From Boswellia sacra (taxonomy: Eukaryota > Streptophyta > Magnoliopsida > Sapindales > Burseraceae): a DNA stretch of 64,000 nt. Shown in pieces: positions 34,435 through 46,262 of this stretch. Both the position numbers and the translations under genes were made by a program. Numbering within the stretch: position 1 is the stretch's first letter; each line of letters starts with the position of its first letter. The notes under the pieces were generated by a model. The model was given only the letters and a program-made list of their open reading frames with translations, was not told where the DNA came from and did not search any database. Location: NCBI GenBank assembly GCA_013180625.2, contig SNVD02009655.1, forward strand, positions 31,001 through 95,000, written 5' to 3'.

Positions 34435-35827
34435 TCAAGAAGCATTCAGCTGTTCTAGCTTTCGTTTAACCAGGTCCAGATGTTCTGTAGAATATTCAAC
34501 AATTATATTGAAGTTGTTTAGGAAAGATGAAGGAGATTGGGAAGTGGGAATGCAAGATAACTTACTCTGCTCAGATGCTGTTGCTTTCTGAATAGTTGTA
34601 CGAAAAAATATATTTGCGTTCTTCTGATATACAGCCTGTAGTCAAGAAGAAAACCAGTTATCTCCATAACAAGCTTAACTCAACAGTCTCAACTCTCCCA
34701 CGATTCTCATTTCTGCATCTATAATATACTATAAATTTAACTGCAGCCAGCAACAATAAACTAAAAATATCAGAGACCATACAATGAATGCTCTAGTGTA
34801 ACTTGTTAACTCCATTCTCACATAGAGGAATGCTCCAAACAATTAAACTTGAACCCCTTATAACTAAAATGCTTAAACCCAATAACATTTCTACCACGAT
34901 TCTGAGGTAAGCCATTATATCCCTTAAGAAGAACAAAACATAGACCTAATTTGTGCAGCAACTAAACAACAAGACAAAAAGTCATGTCACTGTTCCCCTT
35001 CTCTCCACACATATAACAACACCAAGTTCATACAATACCCAAACAAACACATGATGGTTCTTTGAGGATGATGTTTATGTTAACACTTGAATGCACACAA
35101 GCAATTGAAGTAACAACAAGCGTCCTTGCCAGGCCTAGTGCCAACATTTTGCTTCCGAGACCTGGCTTCTGATACTACTACTCTATGAAAGCAGGAAGAT
35201 GGTAAGTACACAAAGGAATGGAATGGTGATATACTCAAAAAGTATTCATGTAAACTTATTTATACTATCCATTTAGCATTATGAAACGATTGTTATATCA
35301 TCAACCTTAATTAAATTATATTTATGCCACATCATATACAAATTTGTATAAAAAAGTTTGGAAGAGTAACATTGCTCCAAAGGGATAATAGGGAAGAAAG
35401 GAACTTAAACTTAGTTTATCCACTCTTTATATACATTAACGCAAGCCTATAGCCCAATTTAAGTGAAATATGAAACTTTAAAAAACCCTCAAAAATTAAA
35501 TTCCGGTGTTGCCACAGACATGCTTAATCCATAGTCTGAAGAAAGTATTAAAAAAAAAAAAAAAAAAAACCAACATGTGACAAGATCCCAAATCAGCAAC
35601 GAGATATTGAAGCTAAGAGCTCACCCGGGATGAGGGTAGATTATTGAGCTCTGCTATGGCAACCTCGTGGCTTTTTACCTGAAAAGTTTTACAAGCGCAG
35701 AGAAATCTTGTTAAACTATGCAAAGATTAAGAGCCTGTAAATATCAGGAGATAAAAGAGATAGTTACCAGTTTGATTAGATGGGGTTTTGGGTCAACGGA
35801 AGAAGAGGAGGATCTCGCGTCTGCCAT
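34435..35827 (-). CDS. Small four-exon gene, ASNSD1-uORF (ASDURF)-like prefoldin family
   Basis: Minus-strand exons: 35827-35768, 35678-35625, 34635-34566, 34484-34435 (60, 54, 70, 50 nt); all introns GT-AG, phases 0,0,1. They join into an open frame of 77 residues starting MADARSSSSSVDPKP and ending KLEQLNAS. Core features: helix-forming KSHEVAIAELNNLP, then AVYQKNANIFFRTT, then a charged C-terminal helix. The VYxxxxNxNIFF-type core between two helices is the signature I know from ASDURF, a prefoldin-like subunit of the R2TP/PAQosome co-chaperone; this identification is from memory. The ATG context is GACATGG. It is antisense to the aminotransferase array, and intron 2 (about 990 bp) contains a TAT exon fragment. 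It could instead be an unrelated small coiled-coil protein. Confidence 0.75.
35066..35200 (+). pseudogene. Isolated fragment of aminotransferase exon 2
   Basis: From GATGATGTTTATGTTAACAC to the CCAACATTTTGCTTCCGAG region, the sequence matches exon 2 of the array (residues about 108-145), closest to TAT-7, with small indels. No flanking exons are seen. It lies on the opposite strand inside the large intron of the small gene. Confidence 0.85.
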
Positions 35828-36421
35828 GTCGCCCTTTTTTTTTTTTTAATCTCTGTCAAATTCCTTCAATTCATTTGTTTGCTTGACATGGAATGAGATC
35901 CCTAATTTATTGGTATCTTTCCCATGATCCACCCGTTTCTAGAATTAACAGAGAATACCCCAATTCAGAGACAAAGAGGACTTTTCCGTCAAAAATTGGA
36001 TATATATGATATATATTAAAACTTTAAAAATTTATCTATTTTAATTATGAAAATAATTGAAACACTTAAAAATTATTCAGTTATTCATTAAAAGATTTAT
36101 TAAATTCAAGAAAATAATTAATATAATATAATCTTAAAGATAAGTTAAGTGTAAATATACGGAATTTCTTAAGTTTAAACATGTACCTTAAGTCACAAAG
36201 CACATTTTAAGAATAACCGTTAACAGTTATATAAAAACGTCAACTGATAACAAGGAATTTAAAGTAAGTCAGTTTGAAATATAAAAAAATTTCGACATAA
36301 AATTTACAAATTTCATAATAGTTAAGGACAACTCTTTGCTCCTGCTTAAAACTACTCTTGAGCTTCCATAACTTTATACTAAAAAATGAGAGCTCCAACC
36401 CTTTAATTTAAACAGGGGAGG
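35828..36421. other. 5' flank of the small gene
   Basis: A poly-T/poly-A run (35835-35850) directly precedes the minus-strand start, then AT-rich DNA. This stretch should hold the small gene's promoter; no motif was firmly identified. Confidence 0.4.
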
Positions 36422-36429
36422 GTTGAAGG

Positions 36430-36908
36430 TAAAGGTGAAAATTTGTATCGTGCGTGTCGATCCATTTAATTATTTGTATCAAGATATGAAACACGGATCT
36501 AATACGGTTATTAAACGTGTTATTCACGTGTTGTAATCGTGTCATATTTAATTTAAATAATTTACTTAATTGTTTAACATAGTTATGCATAATATATTAT
36601 ATTCTATAATTTATATCAATTAAATTATTTTTAGAATATAAATCATTGTTAGTATAAAATATTATTAAAATCATCATAATTTATTTTATAATATAAAAAT
36701 TTCAGTTTTATAATATATATTTTGTAAGTAGATAACAATTTATATTATTCAATGAGCTTACATATTAAGGATAGATAAAATATGTTTAACTATTGGTGTC
36801 ATTAAATGGATTGACGTGTTGAACAACCTCAACACGAATCTGATCCATTTATTAATCGTGTATCATGTTCGTGCCGTATTTATGTCGTGTCTCAAATTCT
36901 CACCCCTA
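36430..36908. mobile_element. hAT-like MITE
   Basis: Left end TAAAGGTGAAAATTTG and reverse complement of the right end TAGGGGTGAGAATTTG form an inverted repeat. 8-bp duplications GTTGAAGG (36422-36429) and ATTGAAGG (36909-36916) differ at one base. 479 bp, no coding. Confidence 0.75.
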
Positions 36909-37397
36909 ATTGAAGGAGGCACGTTATTACCCGGGTAATGCGGTTGACAACTTACAAATATCGTCAGCATAGGATTTTACAACCCATACTACTATCATAA
37001 TGGGTTTGGAATGTGCCGAACCAGAACCACTTATGAATTCATTTTCAACCCTAACATAATGAGATTCGTTTTATAATATTCTTAGATAAACACAATATAA
37101 CACATCCGAATGTCCAGTGATTCGGCTAATAAAGTAAAGGGATTGGTAAGTTTCCGATTCGGTAGGCGTCGTCGGGAGAGCAGCAAGATGAGTTGTGTCT
37201 GACTGTCGACGAGAGCTTGCATTCTGCTGCTTGCGAGAGTCTGCAATCCTCCATGCAAACTCTGATTCAAAACCAAAATTGTAATGCATTTTTTATTGTT
37301 GGGCACTCTAAGTGACTACAAAAAATATAATGTCAGCTTTGCAGAAGAAGAAATTAAAAAAAATAATAAAAAAGCCAGTTTTTGTCAAAGAAAAGGT

Positions 37398-37473
37398 TCA
37401 CAAAAATCTTGTAAGAGGATCTGGCTCCATCTATATCACAAAAATCTTGTAAGAGGATCTGGCTCCATCTATA
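37398..37473. repeat. 38-bp perfect tandem duplication
   Basis: The unit TCACAAAAATCTTGTAAGAG... ending ...CATCTATA occurs at 37398-37435 and 37436-37473. Confidence 0.92.
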
Positions 37474-37653
37474 TATCTTTAATCCTCTGACTGGACTTCA
37501 ACTGATTCCACCTCTTGTCAAGCTACAGAGCCAAGTCTGAAGGTTTGGTGAAGTCGATTGATAGCCATTCACGAACTTCGAACAATATAATATTAGCCAC
37601 GTGGGTATGTAGCTGGAAGGAATAGAAGTTAAAAAAATATTGGCGACAACGTC

Positions 37654-37656
<3 letters not shown>

Positions 37657-37686
<30 letters not shown>
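37657..37686. repeat. (TA)n microsatellite
   Basis: Uninterrupted TA dinucleotides. Confidence 0.95.
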
Positions 37687-37690
<4 letters not shown>

Positions 37691-38395
37691 AAATGAAGTC
37701 GATTTGGCTCCATGACACACAGTAAAATTTTTGAAAGCAAATTTATAATCAATAAAAAATCATATAATAAAAATAATAATATATATTAAAAATATAATAA
37801 TTATATTAAAATTATATCAATTTAGTGATGTAGTAAACAAGAATTTAACTTTGTTTCTTGTTCCGCATAATTGGTTTTATACCAAATTTTTCTGTATTCC
37901 TTTTTTAACATACATAACTAAAATATAACTAAAATATCAGGAGAAAATTCATCTTTTATTTTATTGTGAAACCTATATACATAATCGAAAATACAATAAT
38001 TATTACGTAAAAGAGTGAAAATATTTATTACTTTTTTATTTATTTAATACATAAAATAATAATTATTTCTATAATAAAAATTTATTTATAATTAAGATGT
38101 ATTATTTTTTATTTAAAAAATATTTAATTATTAAATATAATAAAAATTTTACAGATCCATCAATTTAAAATATCAATTATATCCTTAGCCGTATTCTTAC
38201 ATGAATTAAGCTCTATAAAAAATTTAGAAAGATCAAAATAATAAAACTGTATATATATTATTTATATTATATACTATTTAAAAAGAATATAATAAAATTT
38301 ATTAAGCTTGGTGGGGTCCGAGTCCGCTAGGCTAAGAGGCGGTCCACGACTGAATTAACATATTTGTGTATATCTAAGTTGCCAAAGCTGATAAA

Positions 38396-41178
38396 ATGGC
38401 AAATGAATCACTTAAGAAATGGGGTTTTCAAGTTCAGCCGGACTCCACCACTGCGTCGGCGTCCAAGACGGTGGTCGATACCATTACACTCCGCGGAGCC
38501 CTCACCACGTTAATGGAAACTCTAGACAAAAACGACCCAAGACCTGCCATTCCTCTTGGCCACGGCGACCCATCTCCCTTTCCTAGCTTTCGAACTGCTG
38601 CCGTAGCCGAAGATGCCATCGTTGATGCCGTCCGATCCACCAAGTACAACTGCTATCCACCCATGTTTGGTATTCTTCCAGCTAGAAGGTAAACGTAAAC
38701 TTAATTGTTCATACTTTACATATCTCCATTCAAACTTCTAAGGCATGGCTTCATTTCTCTTTTGGGTTAACGTTAAGTAGCAGTACTATAGTAAGCTAGT
38801 TTTACGAATTGCAATTCAATATATAATAATTCCAAGCTCAATATTCAGAAATTGTTTTCATCTAATTCAACTATTTATCCGTGTCACCTCATATGTAAAA
38901 ACTCAAACTTTTTATGGAATCAGCAAAAGAATAACCAGCTAGCTTACTGGTTTTTGTTTCAAATATTAGGCTGCTTCAGTTTTATTTTACATTTTTTAGC
39001 AACATTACAAACTTAATGATGTATATTTGCACATCTTCTACGAATTTCAATCTCTCTGGAAATTTTTAAGTGAAAGGCAGGCGTTTCATGGCATTTAACT
39101 AATTTAGTGCTTAATCTAACAATTGCACTCTGACAGGGCCATTGCAGATTATCTAAATCGTGACCTCCCATATAAGTTATCACCAGATGATGTTTATATT
39201 ACACTTGGATGCAAGCAAGCAATCCAAGTCATATTAACAGTCCTTATCCGTCCTGGCGCCAATATTTTGCTTCCAAGACCTGGCTGGCCATTCTACGAAA
39301 CTTTCTCAAGACAGAACAATGTCGAAGTTCGCCTTTTTTATCTTCTTCCTGAAAAGGGTTGGGAGGTTGATCTTGAAGCCATTGAAGCTCTTGCAGATGA
39401 GAACACTAAAGCCATGGTTATCATAAACCCTGGCAATCCTTGTGGAAATGTCTTCACCTACCAGCACCTGGAGAAGGTTTGTAAATAAATGATCAAAAAA
39501 ATTTGCTGATTTTGAGTACAACTGTTTTAGCCTCAGGGTAAATTTTTCTTTATTTTGTTGATTTATTGAATATCAGATTGCAGAGACAGCAAGAAAACTT
39601 GGAATTATGGTAATCTCTGATGAAGTTTATGACCATCTCACATTTGGGAGTAACTCATTTGTGCCAATGGGAGTGTTTGGATCAATTGTGCCTGTTGTTA
39701 CAGTTGGATCTATATCGAAGAGATGGATAGTTCCTGGTTGGCGGCTTGGTTGGCTTGTGACATGTGATCCCAATGGCATCCTTCAAAATTCAGGGGTTGG
39801 TTCCTCTATGTCTTGCTCTCAACTTATGTTTTGATGATTATGCTGTTGGAGTTGAAACTCCTAATGATCTTGATGTATCAATGTTTCTGTTTTCTATTAA
39901 CCAGATTGTTGATTCCATTAAGGGTGTTCTCAATGCTTCTGATTGTCCACCAACAGTCATTCAGGTTTGTTATTCATGATGTTTTTGGTGAAGAGTGTTA
40001 CTATACTAAAGTAGTAGAGCAAAACTTCTTCAAATTCCACTAGGATATTGAACTATTCATCATGAGATTCCAAGAATATTATTTTCTCTTTTGGTCTATA
40101 AAACTGAAAAGATATTCACATCACATTTGCCAGCGAAAGTAGATGAGTAGCGTTTCCTTAAGAGCAAAGAGAAGTATAATAGGTAGACTAAAAGTACATG
40201 TAAATCTGAATCTAGGAACTCTCCAAGAATTGAGGATAATTATCTTTGAATTTCTGCAGAAGGGATATTATTAGCAGCAATATCTAGTTTTATTTGACTT
40301 AATGTAATTGTTAAGCTAATTCTCTTTACTTTACATTTCTGAAATCTTTTTGTTGAGATACAGTTTCTTTAATTTGTCCTACAGCAGTACAAGCAAGCTC
40401 CATTACAATAAATTATGGCGGCACAAAATAAATACTGAGACTCAGATATATAAATATACAAATGTCTGCGTGTCTTTTTATATATGCAAACATTGAGTAT
40501 TCTGGTTTTTCATGTCTGATTCTCTTGACTTTCGCCTTAGAAATTATAACTGTTTGCTCATTGCATCAGGGTGCAGTTACTCAAATTCTTGAGAAAACAG
40601 AGGAGAATTTCTTCTCAAACATCATTGGCCTATTAAGAGAGACAGCAGAAATATGCTATAATAGAATTAAGGAGATACATTGCCTAACTTGCTTAAAGAA
40701 ACCCGAAGGATCCATGTTTGTAATGGTAAGATCAGCACCATAAATAATCTCTTTATCTATGCATCAGAAATTGAATGTATAATTATAAAGGCCTATTGTA
40801 GGTGAAGCTGAACCCATCATTGTTGGAGGACATTAGTGATGACATGGAATTCGCTCTCAAGCTCACTAAAGAGGAATCAGTTATTGTTTTACCAGGTGAG
40901 ATAAACAAATAAAAATAAAATAAAGTTTCTGCACAAACAAAAAATAAAAATAAAAATAAAGTTTCCGGTAATAAGGAGATTGAATTCTTAAGCTTATCAG
41001 ATTGATACACAAGATCGCATGCTGGCTAACCTTGATGCTGTTAACAATAAATCTTGCAGGGATAGTTTTAGGAATGAAAAATTGGCTCCGCATAACCTTT
41101 GCTGTTGAGCCTTCTAGTCTTGAAGACGGGCTTAGGAGGATAAAAGCCTTCTGTCACAGGCATGCCAAGAAGCAATAA
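38396..41178 (+). CDS. TAT-5: tyrosine-aminotransferase-like, intact seven-exon frame
   Basis: Exons: 38396-38688, 39137-39476, 39577-39795, 39905-39964, 40570-40725, 40802-40895, 41060-41178 (TAA). Spliced product 426 residues; exon 1 is seven codons longer than in TAT-1. PLP residues: Asn198 (NPGNPCGN), Asp226 and Tyr229 (SDEVYDH), Lys259 (GSISKRW), Arg267 (GWRLGW), and Arg398 (NWLRITF). The phosphate loop is canonical (LGCKQAI). The substrate-side loop reads [10 protein letters not shown], with Trp where most TAT have Tyr or Phe. Role as for TAT-1: transamination of tyrosine or a related amino acid with 2-oxoglutarate, probably cytosolic (no transit peptide seen). TAT-6 is its decayed sister copy. 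Confidence 0.9.
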
Positions 41179-44100
41179 ATCCTTCCCAAGTCCTGAGGTC
41201 GAGTATGCATGGGGATGAAGATCATTAACAACATCTCGTTGATTTATGCTTGATCTCTGTGCTCTTTTACCGTGGAACTTACCAAAGTTGCTAGTGACTT
41301 TGACAATAAGTTCCATCTTCTTATTTATGGGCAATTCAATCAAAGAGGTGATCAGCAACTGCACGTTGGATCACAGCAATATTAATACTGGTTGTTCTTC
41401 GTTCATGGTTTGCTTGCTTGTTCAGGAAAACTAAGTGTTATAATATTGTTGTTGGGAAAATAGGTTCCGCACAACAATTTTAGCTAATAAATTCCTTGAG
41501 CTTGTTTACCAATAAGCATATGGAGTTTCCATGTTGTTCTAGTGTGAATAATATGGCCATATAGTTATCGAATAATGTTACACATTCTAAGTTTCTATTT
41601 CAAATCATGAATATTATTGCTTATTCTTGGTTTATAGTTTGCTTAGCTCAAGAAAACCATGTGTTATAATATTATAGCTAATAAATTCCTTGATCTTGTA
41701 AGCAATAACCATATGGCGTTTCCATTTTATCTTTATATACATATATATATTTCTAATTGGAATGTTGCGTTCTTGTTTCTAAAATTAACGGCGCCTCTCT
41801 CATTTAAAGTCGTAGCAAAAACTTCTATTAACAACCACATATAACTTACATTATCCATATCACATCATTGTTAAAAATGAAAACATGAAACTTTGACCAC
41901 ATAATAAGATAAGATAATAAATGTGGTGTTACATCTATAACTATTTTTTATATAATTTAAGTTGACAAGTTATCACTGAATAAGTAAAAAATAAAAATAA
42001 GTAAAAGATATTAAATTGAATGACATGATAATTATTGATTCAATAATATCTTGATAACTTAGATTATATAAAATTTTGATTGTAAATGAATTATAAATTT
42101 AGTATTATTCGGACAACAACTAAAACATTACCAAAAGTTGGATGATTTGAGTATTAATCAATAAAGACACTAGCCAAAACCAAAGTCTTATTTTATAGTT
42201 CATTGTACTAAGCACTCAAAGGTTACCCAAAACGTGTCAATCAGGCAGAAGAAAATGAAATTTGTTATAGACACAACCAATCCCCCGTAGCTCTATCTGT
42301 TGCCGATTCACTTTTTGGACTCCTAGAAAAATCCACTTTTTCTCAACAGCAGAGCTGATTAAGTAGAAAAGTTTGGTAAAATCCGATCTACTATAAAGGT
42401 CTGAGAGATCTCCGACCCGAAATCAATGTCTGATTGATTGCATGATTCATATGGTTCGTAACACTATCACATAATGACAAAAAAGAATAATGCCACTTTA
42501 ACATTCTAAAATTTAGACTGAAATATAATAATAATGAAACTCAATTAGACGTATTGCAAACTGTCAACTCATCTTTTTCGCAAGGGGATGCCGCCGACAA
42601 CTCAATGTTTAAGAAACCCAGAAGACCCCTACATTTTCACAAATGCCACATAACCCCCCGAGAGTACTTAGCTTAGCCGTCCCGTGAAACTGTCACATCA
42701 AACCCTTTTTGCATAGTATACAATAACTATTTTGCCCTTAACTTTTGGAGTGCGAAGATATAAAAGATGAATGACCAGAATGCCATTATATCATCGTATC
42801 AATAAAGGAAAGATGACATCACACGAAAAATTGATATTTTCAAAATTTTTGGACAACTTTACCTATTTATTTGCTCTAGAATTCACATTACAATAATTTT
42901 TTTTAGATAAAAAAAACTCTTCTTTTTCGAAAAATAAAATCTTCTTTTTTCATTATCCATTCAACGAATATAAATAAGTTTTAATATTTCCTATGAAAAC
43001 AAGATATATATTACATGCTAGTCATCTTCAAGTGTTTATCATAATAAAAAAAAATTATAATACAAACTTAGAAATAGAATACAAAAATGAACTCTAAAAA
43101 AAAAATACATCAATCGAAACATGCAATCAACCCTAAAACCATACTTTTCCAAAATAAATAACAAAAAAACAGGAAAATACATCAAAGACATAAAAAAAAC
43201 CCCAAACAAAGCTTGCTTCATTCTTACAGAAGCTTTTAAATTAAAAAGAAATCTCTAATTTTAAAAGAAGACTTCATTATCCATTTAACAAATATAAATA
43301 CGTTTTAATTTTTTTTTTTAAAATAAATATTTATATGTTAGTCATCTCTAATTGTTTATCATAATAAAAAAAATAACAAACGATGATCATAGAGATAAAT
43401 TTGCCTTCCGATAGGCATTTTTCTCAAACTTATGCTGCCTATCCACACCTACAACAATGAAGCCTTCTCTCTTCCCTTCTTTTACTGTCGAAGAACCCAA
43501 CACCACTCTTTTGATCTAAGTGACTTGTACAAGTGAACACACAACGTGTTTAGCAGCTTGTATAGTATAATATAAAAGGTACTGTTCACATAAATTTTTT
43601 TCAAACAGTCTTCCGCAGAAAGGGTGAATAACAAAGTAAAAAGTTGCATAAGATTCGTACAAGAGCCGAATAAAAGGAGCCAAAATAATGATGTCCCCCA
43701 CCATATGTTAAGGTCGAATAAGGATGTAGAGGGCTGTTGGATATAATTTTTAATTCATAAGTTTTATGTAATATAATATTAAAAGATTTAAATTATACAA
43801 CTTTGCTTTTTGTTTTAGTTTTTTATAATAAATACTGTAAACATATATAAATAAATATGTAAATATTTAAATTACTAGTTTATTGAATATTTAAATGAAT
43901 TGTTTTAATAAATAAATATAATTTATTAACTATTTAAATAAAAAAATTAATTATCTAAAAAATTAATTTAATATAAATAACTTTTAAAATTATTATATTT
44001 TAAAATAGTTTATTAATTTTAAATCATTTTTATTATTCTAAGGAATTTAATATATTTAAATATCATCTTTTATTAAACACAGTATTATGTAACTTTTATA

Positions 44101-44543
44101 CAATATAGTGATAAACCAAACATAGTATAGAGTTTACTCAATATTATACTGTATAACTCCATAAAATATTATCAACTACAATAATAATTATACCATCTTA
44201 TACGATGCACTAAATGTACCCTAAGCGCACAATTCCCAGTAGAACATAACTTGCATAATAGCATGTTCCCCAATTTTCAATTTTTTTATCCCAGATATTT
44301 CAAGTCATATAAAATTACTTTGCTACCGATATTTTTTGATAACTTAACGGAACAGCAAGTAGCATCCGGGGGTTACGGATATTTCTGAAAATGTGGGGCC
44401 TCGTAGTTTCCTCAAACATTGGGGGGTTGACCGATACATCCCCTTTTCACAAAATGCTGTCAACATAGCTTTGTCTCTAATCTACATATAGGCAACCTCT
44501 GGGCTCCGTTTGGACTTCAACGAAGTTGCCAACGTTAATAACA
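41179..44543. other. Intergenic between TAT-5 and TAT-6
   Basis: TAT-5 3' UTR, then AT-rich spacer. 43738-44222 has weakly inverted ends (AGGGCTGTTGG / TGTACCCTAAG) and may be a decayed MITE. Oligo-A/T runs occur near 43050-43330. No gene recognised. Confidence 0.45.
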
Positions 44544-45219
44544 TGGCAAACGGGTCGCATAAGAAATCGGGTTTCCAAGACTCTTGACACATTATCGAGA
44601 TCGACGATGATGACCACTGATATCAATACCACTACACTTCGCCGGGCCCTTGCCACCTTAATGGAAACTCTAGATAAAAACGACCCAAGACCTGTCATTG
44701 CTCTCGGCCAGGGCGACCGCTCTCCCTTTCCTAGCTTCCGGACTGAAAGCATAGCCGTAGATGTCCTCCTTGATGCCGTCCGATCAACCAACTTTAACTC
44801 CTACCCGCCCTTCTTCGGTATTCTCCCAGCAAGAAGGTAAACAATGCATGCAAATCATTACGGGCGTAGGAAAGTTTTATCCAAGTCCATTGCATCAATA
44901 AATTATTTTGAGGGGTCTTTTGGTCTTTTTACTTGCTATTATAAATTTTTTACCGTATTACGATGATACTATTTCGAACGTGATATTCCACCTACCTTAA
45001 TTGCAACCATCTGAGCTTCTTTTATCATTTTTTCTTTGTCTACTTGCTCAATTACAGATTCTTGATTAGAAATATCAAAATCCCCTTTTTTCTTTCTTCA
45101 TGCATTGAATCTTTTTCCTTTTTTGAAGGCTTGATTTGAACAAGTTTTTTTTTTTTTTATCAAATCAAACCCAAGGCTTGCTCAACTACGTAGGCACTGA
45201 GGCAGTCGCCTAGGACTCC

Positions 45220-45515
45220 TAATTTTAACAATGTCCCATACGTTAATTTAGTTAAATAAAGCTTCATATCTTCAAATTTATTGAGATCCAAAAAATCAGT
45301 TTAGTTACATTCAGGCCCCATCTGTAATTCAGTTATATAGCAAGGCTCCTTATCTGTAAATTCCATAGGACCCTAAAAGTCAATTTAGTTCCGTCAAGGC
45401 CCCATATTAATTTAGTTATATAATACGGATCCATTTATTCAAATTCAATAGGACCCTAAGAGTCAATTTAGTTACATTAAGGCCCCATATTTTTAAATTT
45501 AATAAATCAAGCAAT
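45220..45515. repeat. Degenerate tandem repeat in TAT-6 intron 1
   Basis: About three and a half copies of a unit of roughly 85 bp with a core AGTCAATTTAGTTACATTAA followed by GGCCCCATAT and CATAGGACCCTAA. Confidence 0.75.
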
Positions 45516-45973
45516 GTCTTCTAAGTCGCAATATTTTTGTAAGCGCCCAAAATAATTACAGAACATTCGTTTTCATTAAAAAAAAAATGCATAATCAAGT
45601 CTCTTTTTATATATATTTTCAAGTTCTATAACTCCATTCTTTCTATATTTTAAATGATATTATTTTATTTATTGTTTATTTATTTTAGGTATGTCTATTA
45701 GAAAACAAGAATCTACGTATGAAAACTTGAGAAAATTTTTGAAAAATACTTAAATGCTAATTTTTTGATAAATTTATCAAATAAGATAAATTTATTACTT
45801 AATTTTAATGCTTGACCAAATAACACTATGAAAATCAATGGTAAACTTTTAATTTTTTATATTAAATATTTTGAAAAAAATACATTTTTACAATTTTGCC
45901 TAGACGGGGATGGGCTCTGAAAACCGGAATATAACCCGGCTGCTCAATTAATTTGACTTCCGGAAACCGGGCC

Positions 45974-46262
45974 CACTATAGTATAATAATAACACAAAGT
46001 TTCAATAAGGGCTGCTCAATTAACTTTACACTTCCGGAAACACGGGACATCGTAGTATAATAATAACACAAATTTTTAATAAAATGACGAAGTCAAGTCT
46101 TGAACCTGCAGCACTTCTGAAACTATAGTATAATAATAACACAAATTTTCAATAAAATGAAAAAGCCGAAGCTTGAACCCATATTATTAAACTATAGTAT
46201 AATAATAATACAAATTTTCAATAAAATGAAAAAACCGGGGCTTGAAGCCACACCATGTAGAT
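45974..46262. repeat. Second tandem repeat in TAT-6 intron 1
   Basis: Four copies of CTATAGTATAATAATAACAC followed by AAATTTTCAATAAAATGA, spaced about 65-80 bp. Adjacent GC-rich DNA (46375-46515) resembles the ends of the hAT element at 11469-12243. Confidence 0.75.

Larger units (their letters stand above)
36917..38395. other. Intergenic upstream of TAT-5
   Basis: Contains a less AT-rich block (about 37040-37300) with overlapping minus-strand open frames of about 70 residues that I do not recognise, a 38-bp tandem duplication, a (TA)n run and AT-rich DNA. No confident gene. Confidence 0.45.

Noticed and set aside
43738..44222. Possible MITE with ends AGGGCTGTTGG / TGTACCCTAAG
   Set aside because: Inverted match is short and no target duplication is visible, so no separate element call was made.
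44526..44543. Start of TAT-6 exon 1 upstream of 44544
   Set aside because: The codon at 44526 is TTG, not ATG; homology with TAT-5 starts at the ATG at 44544.
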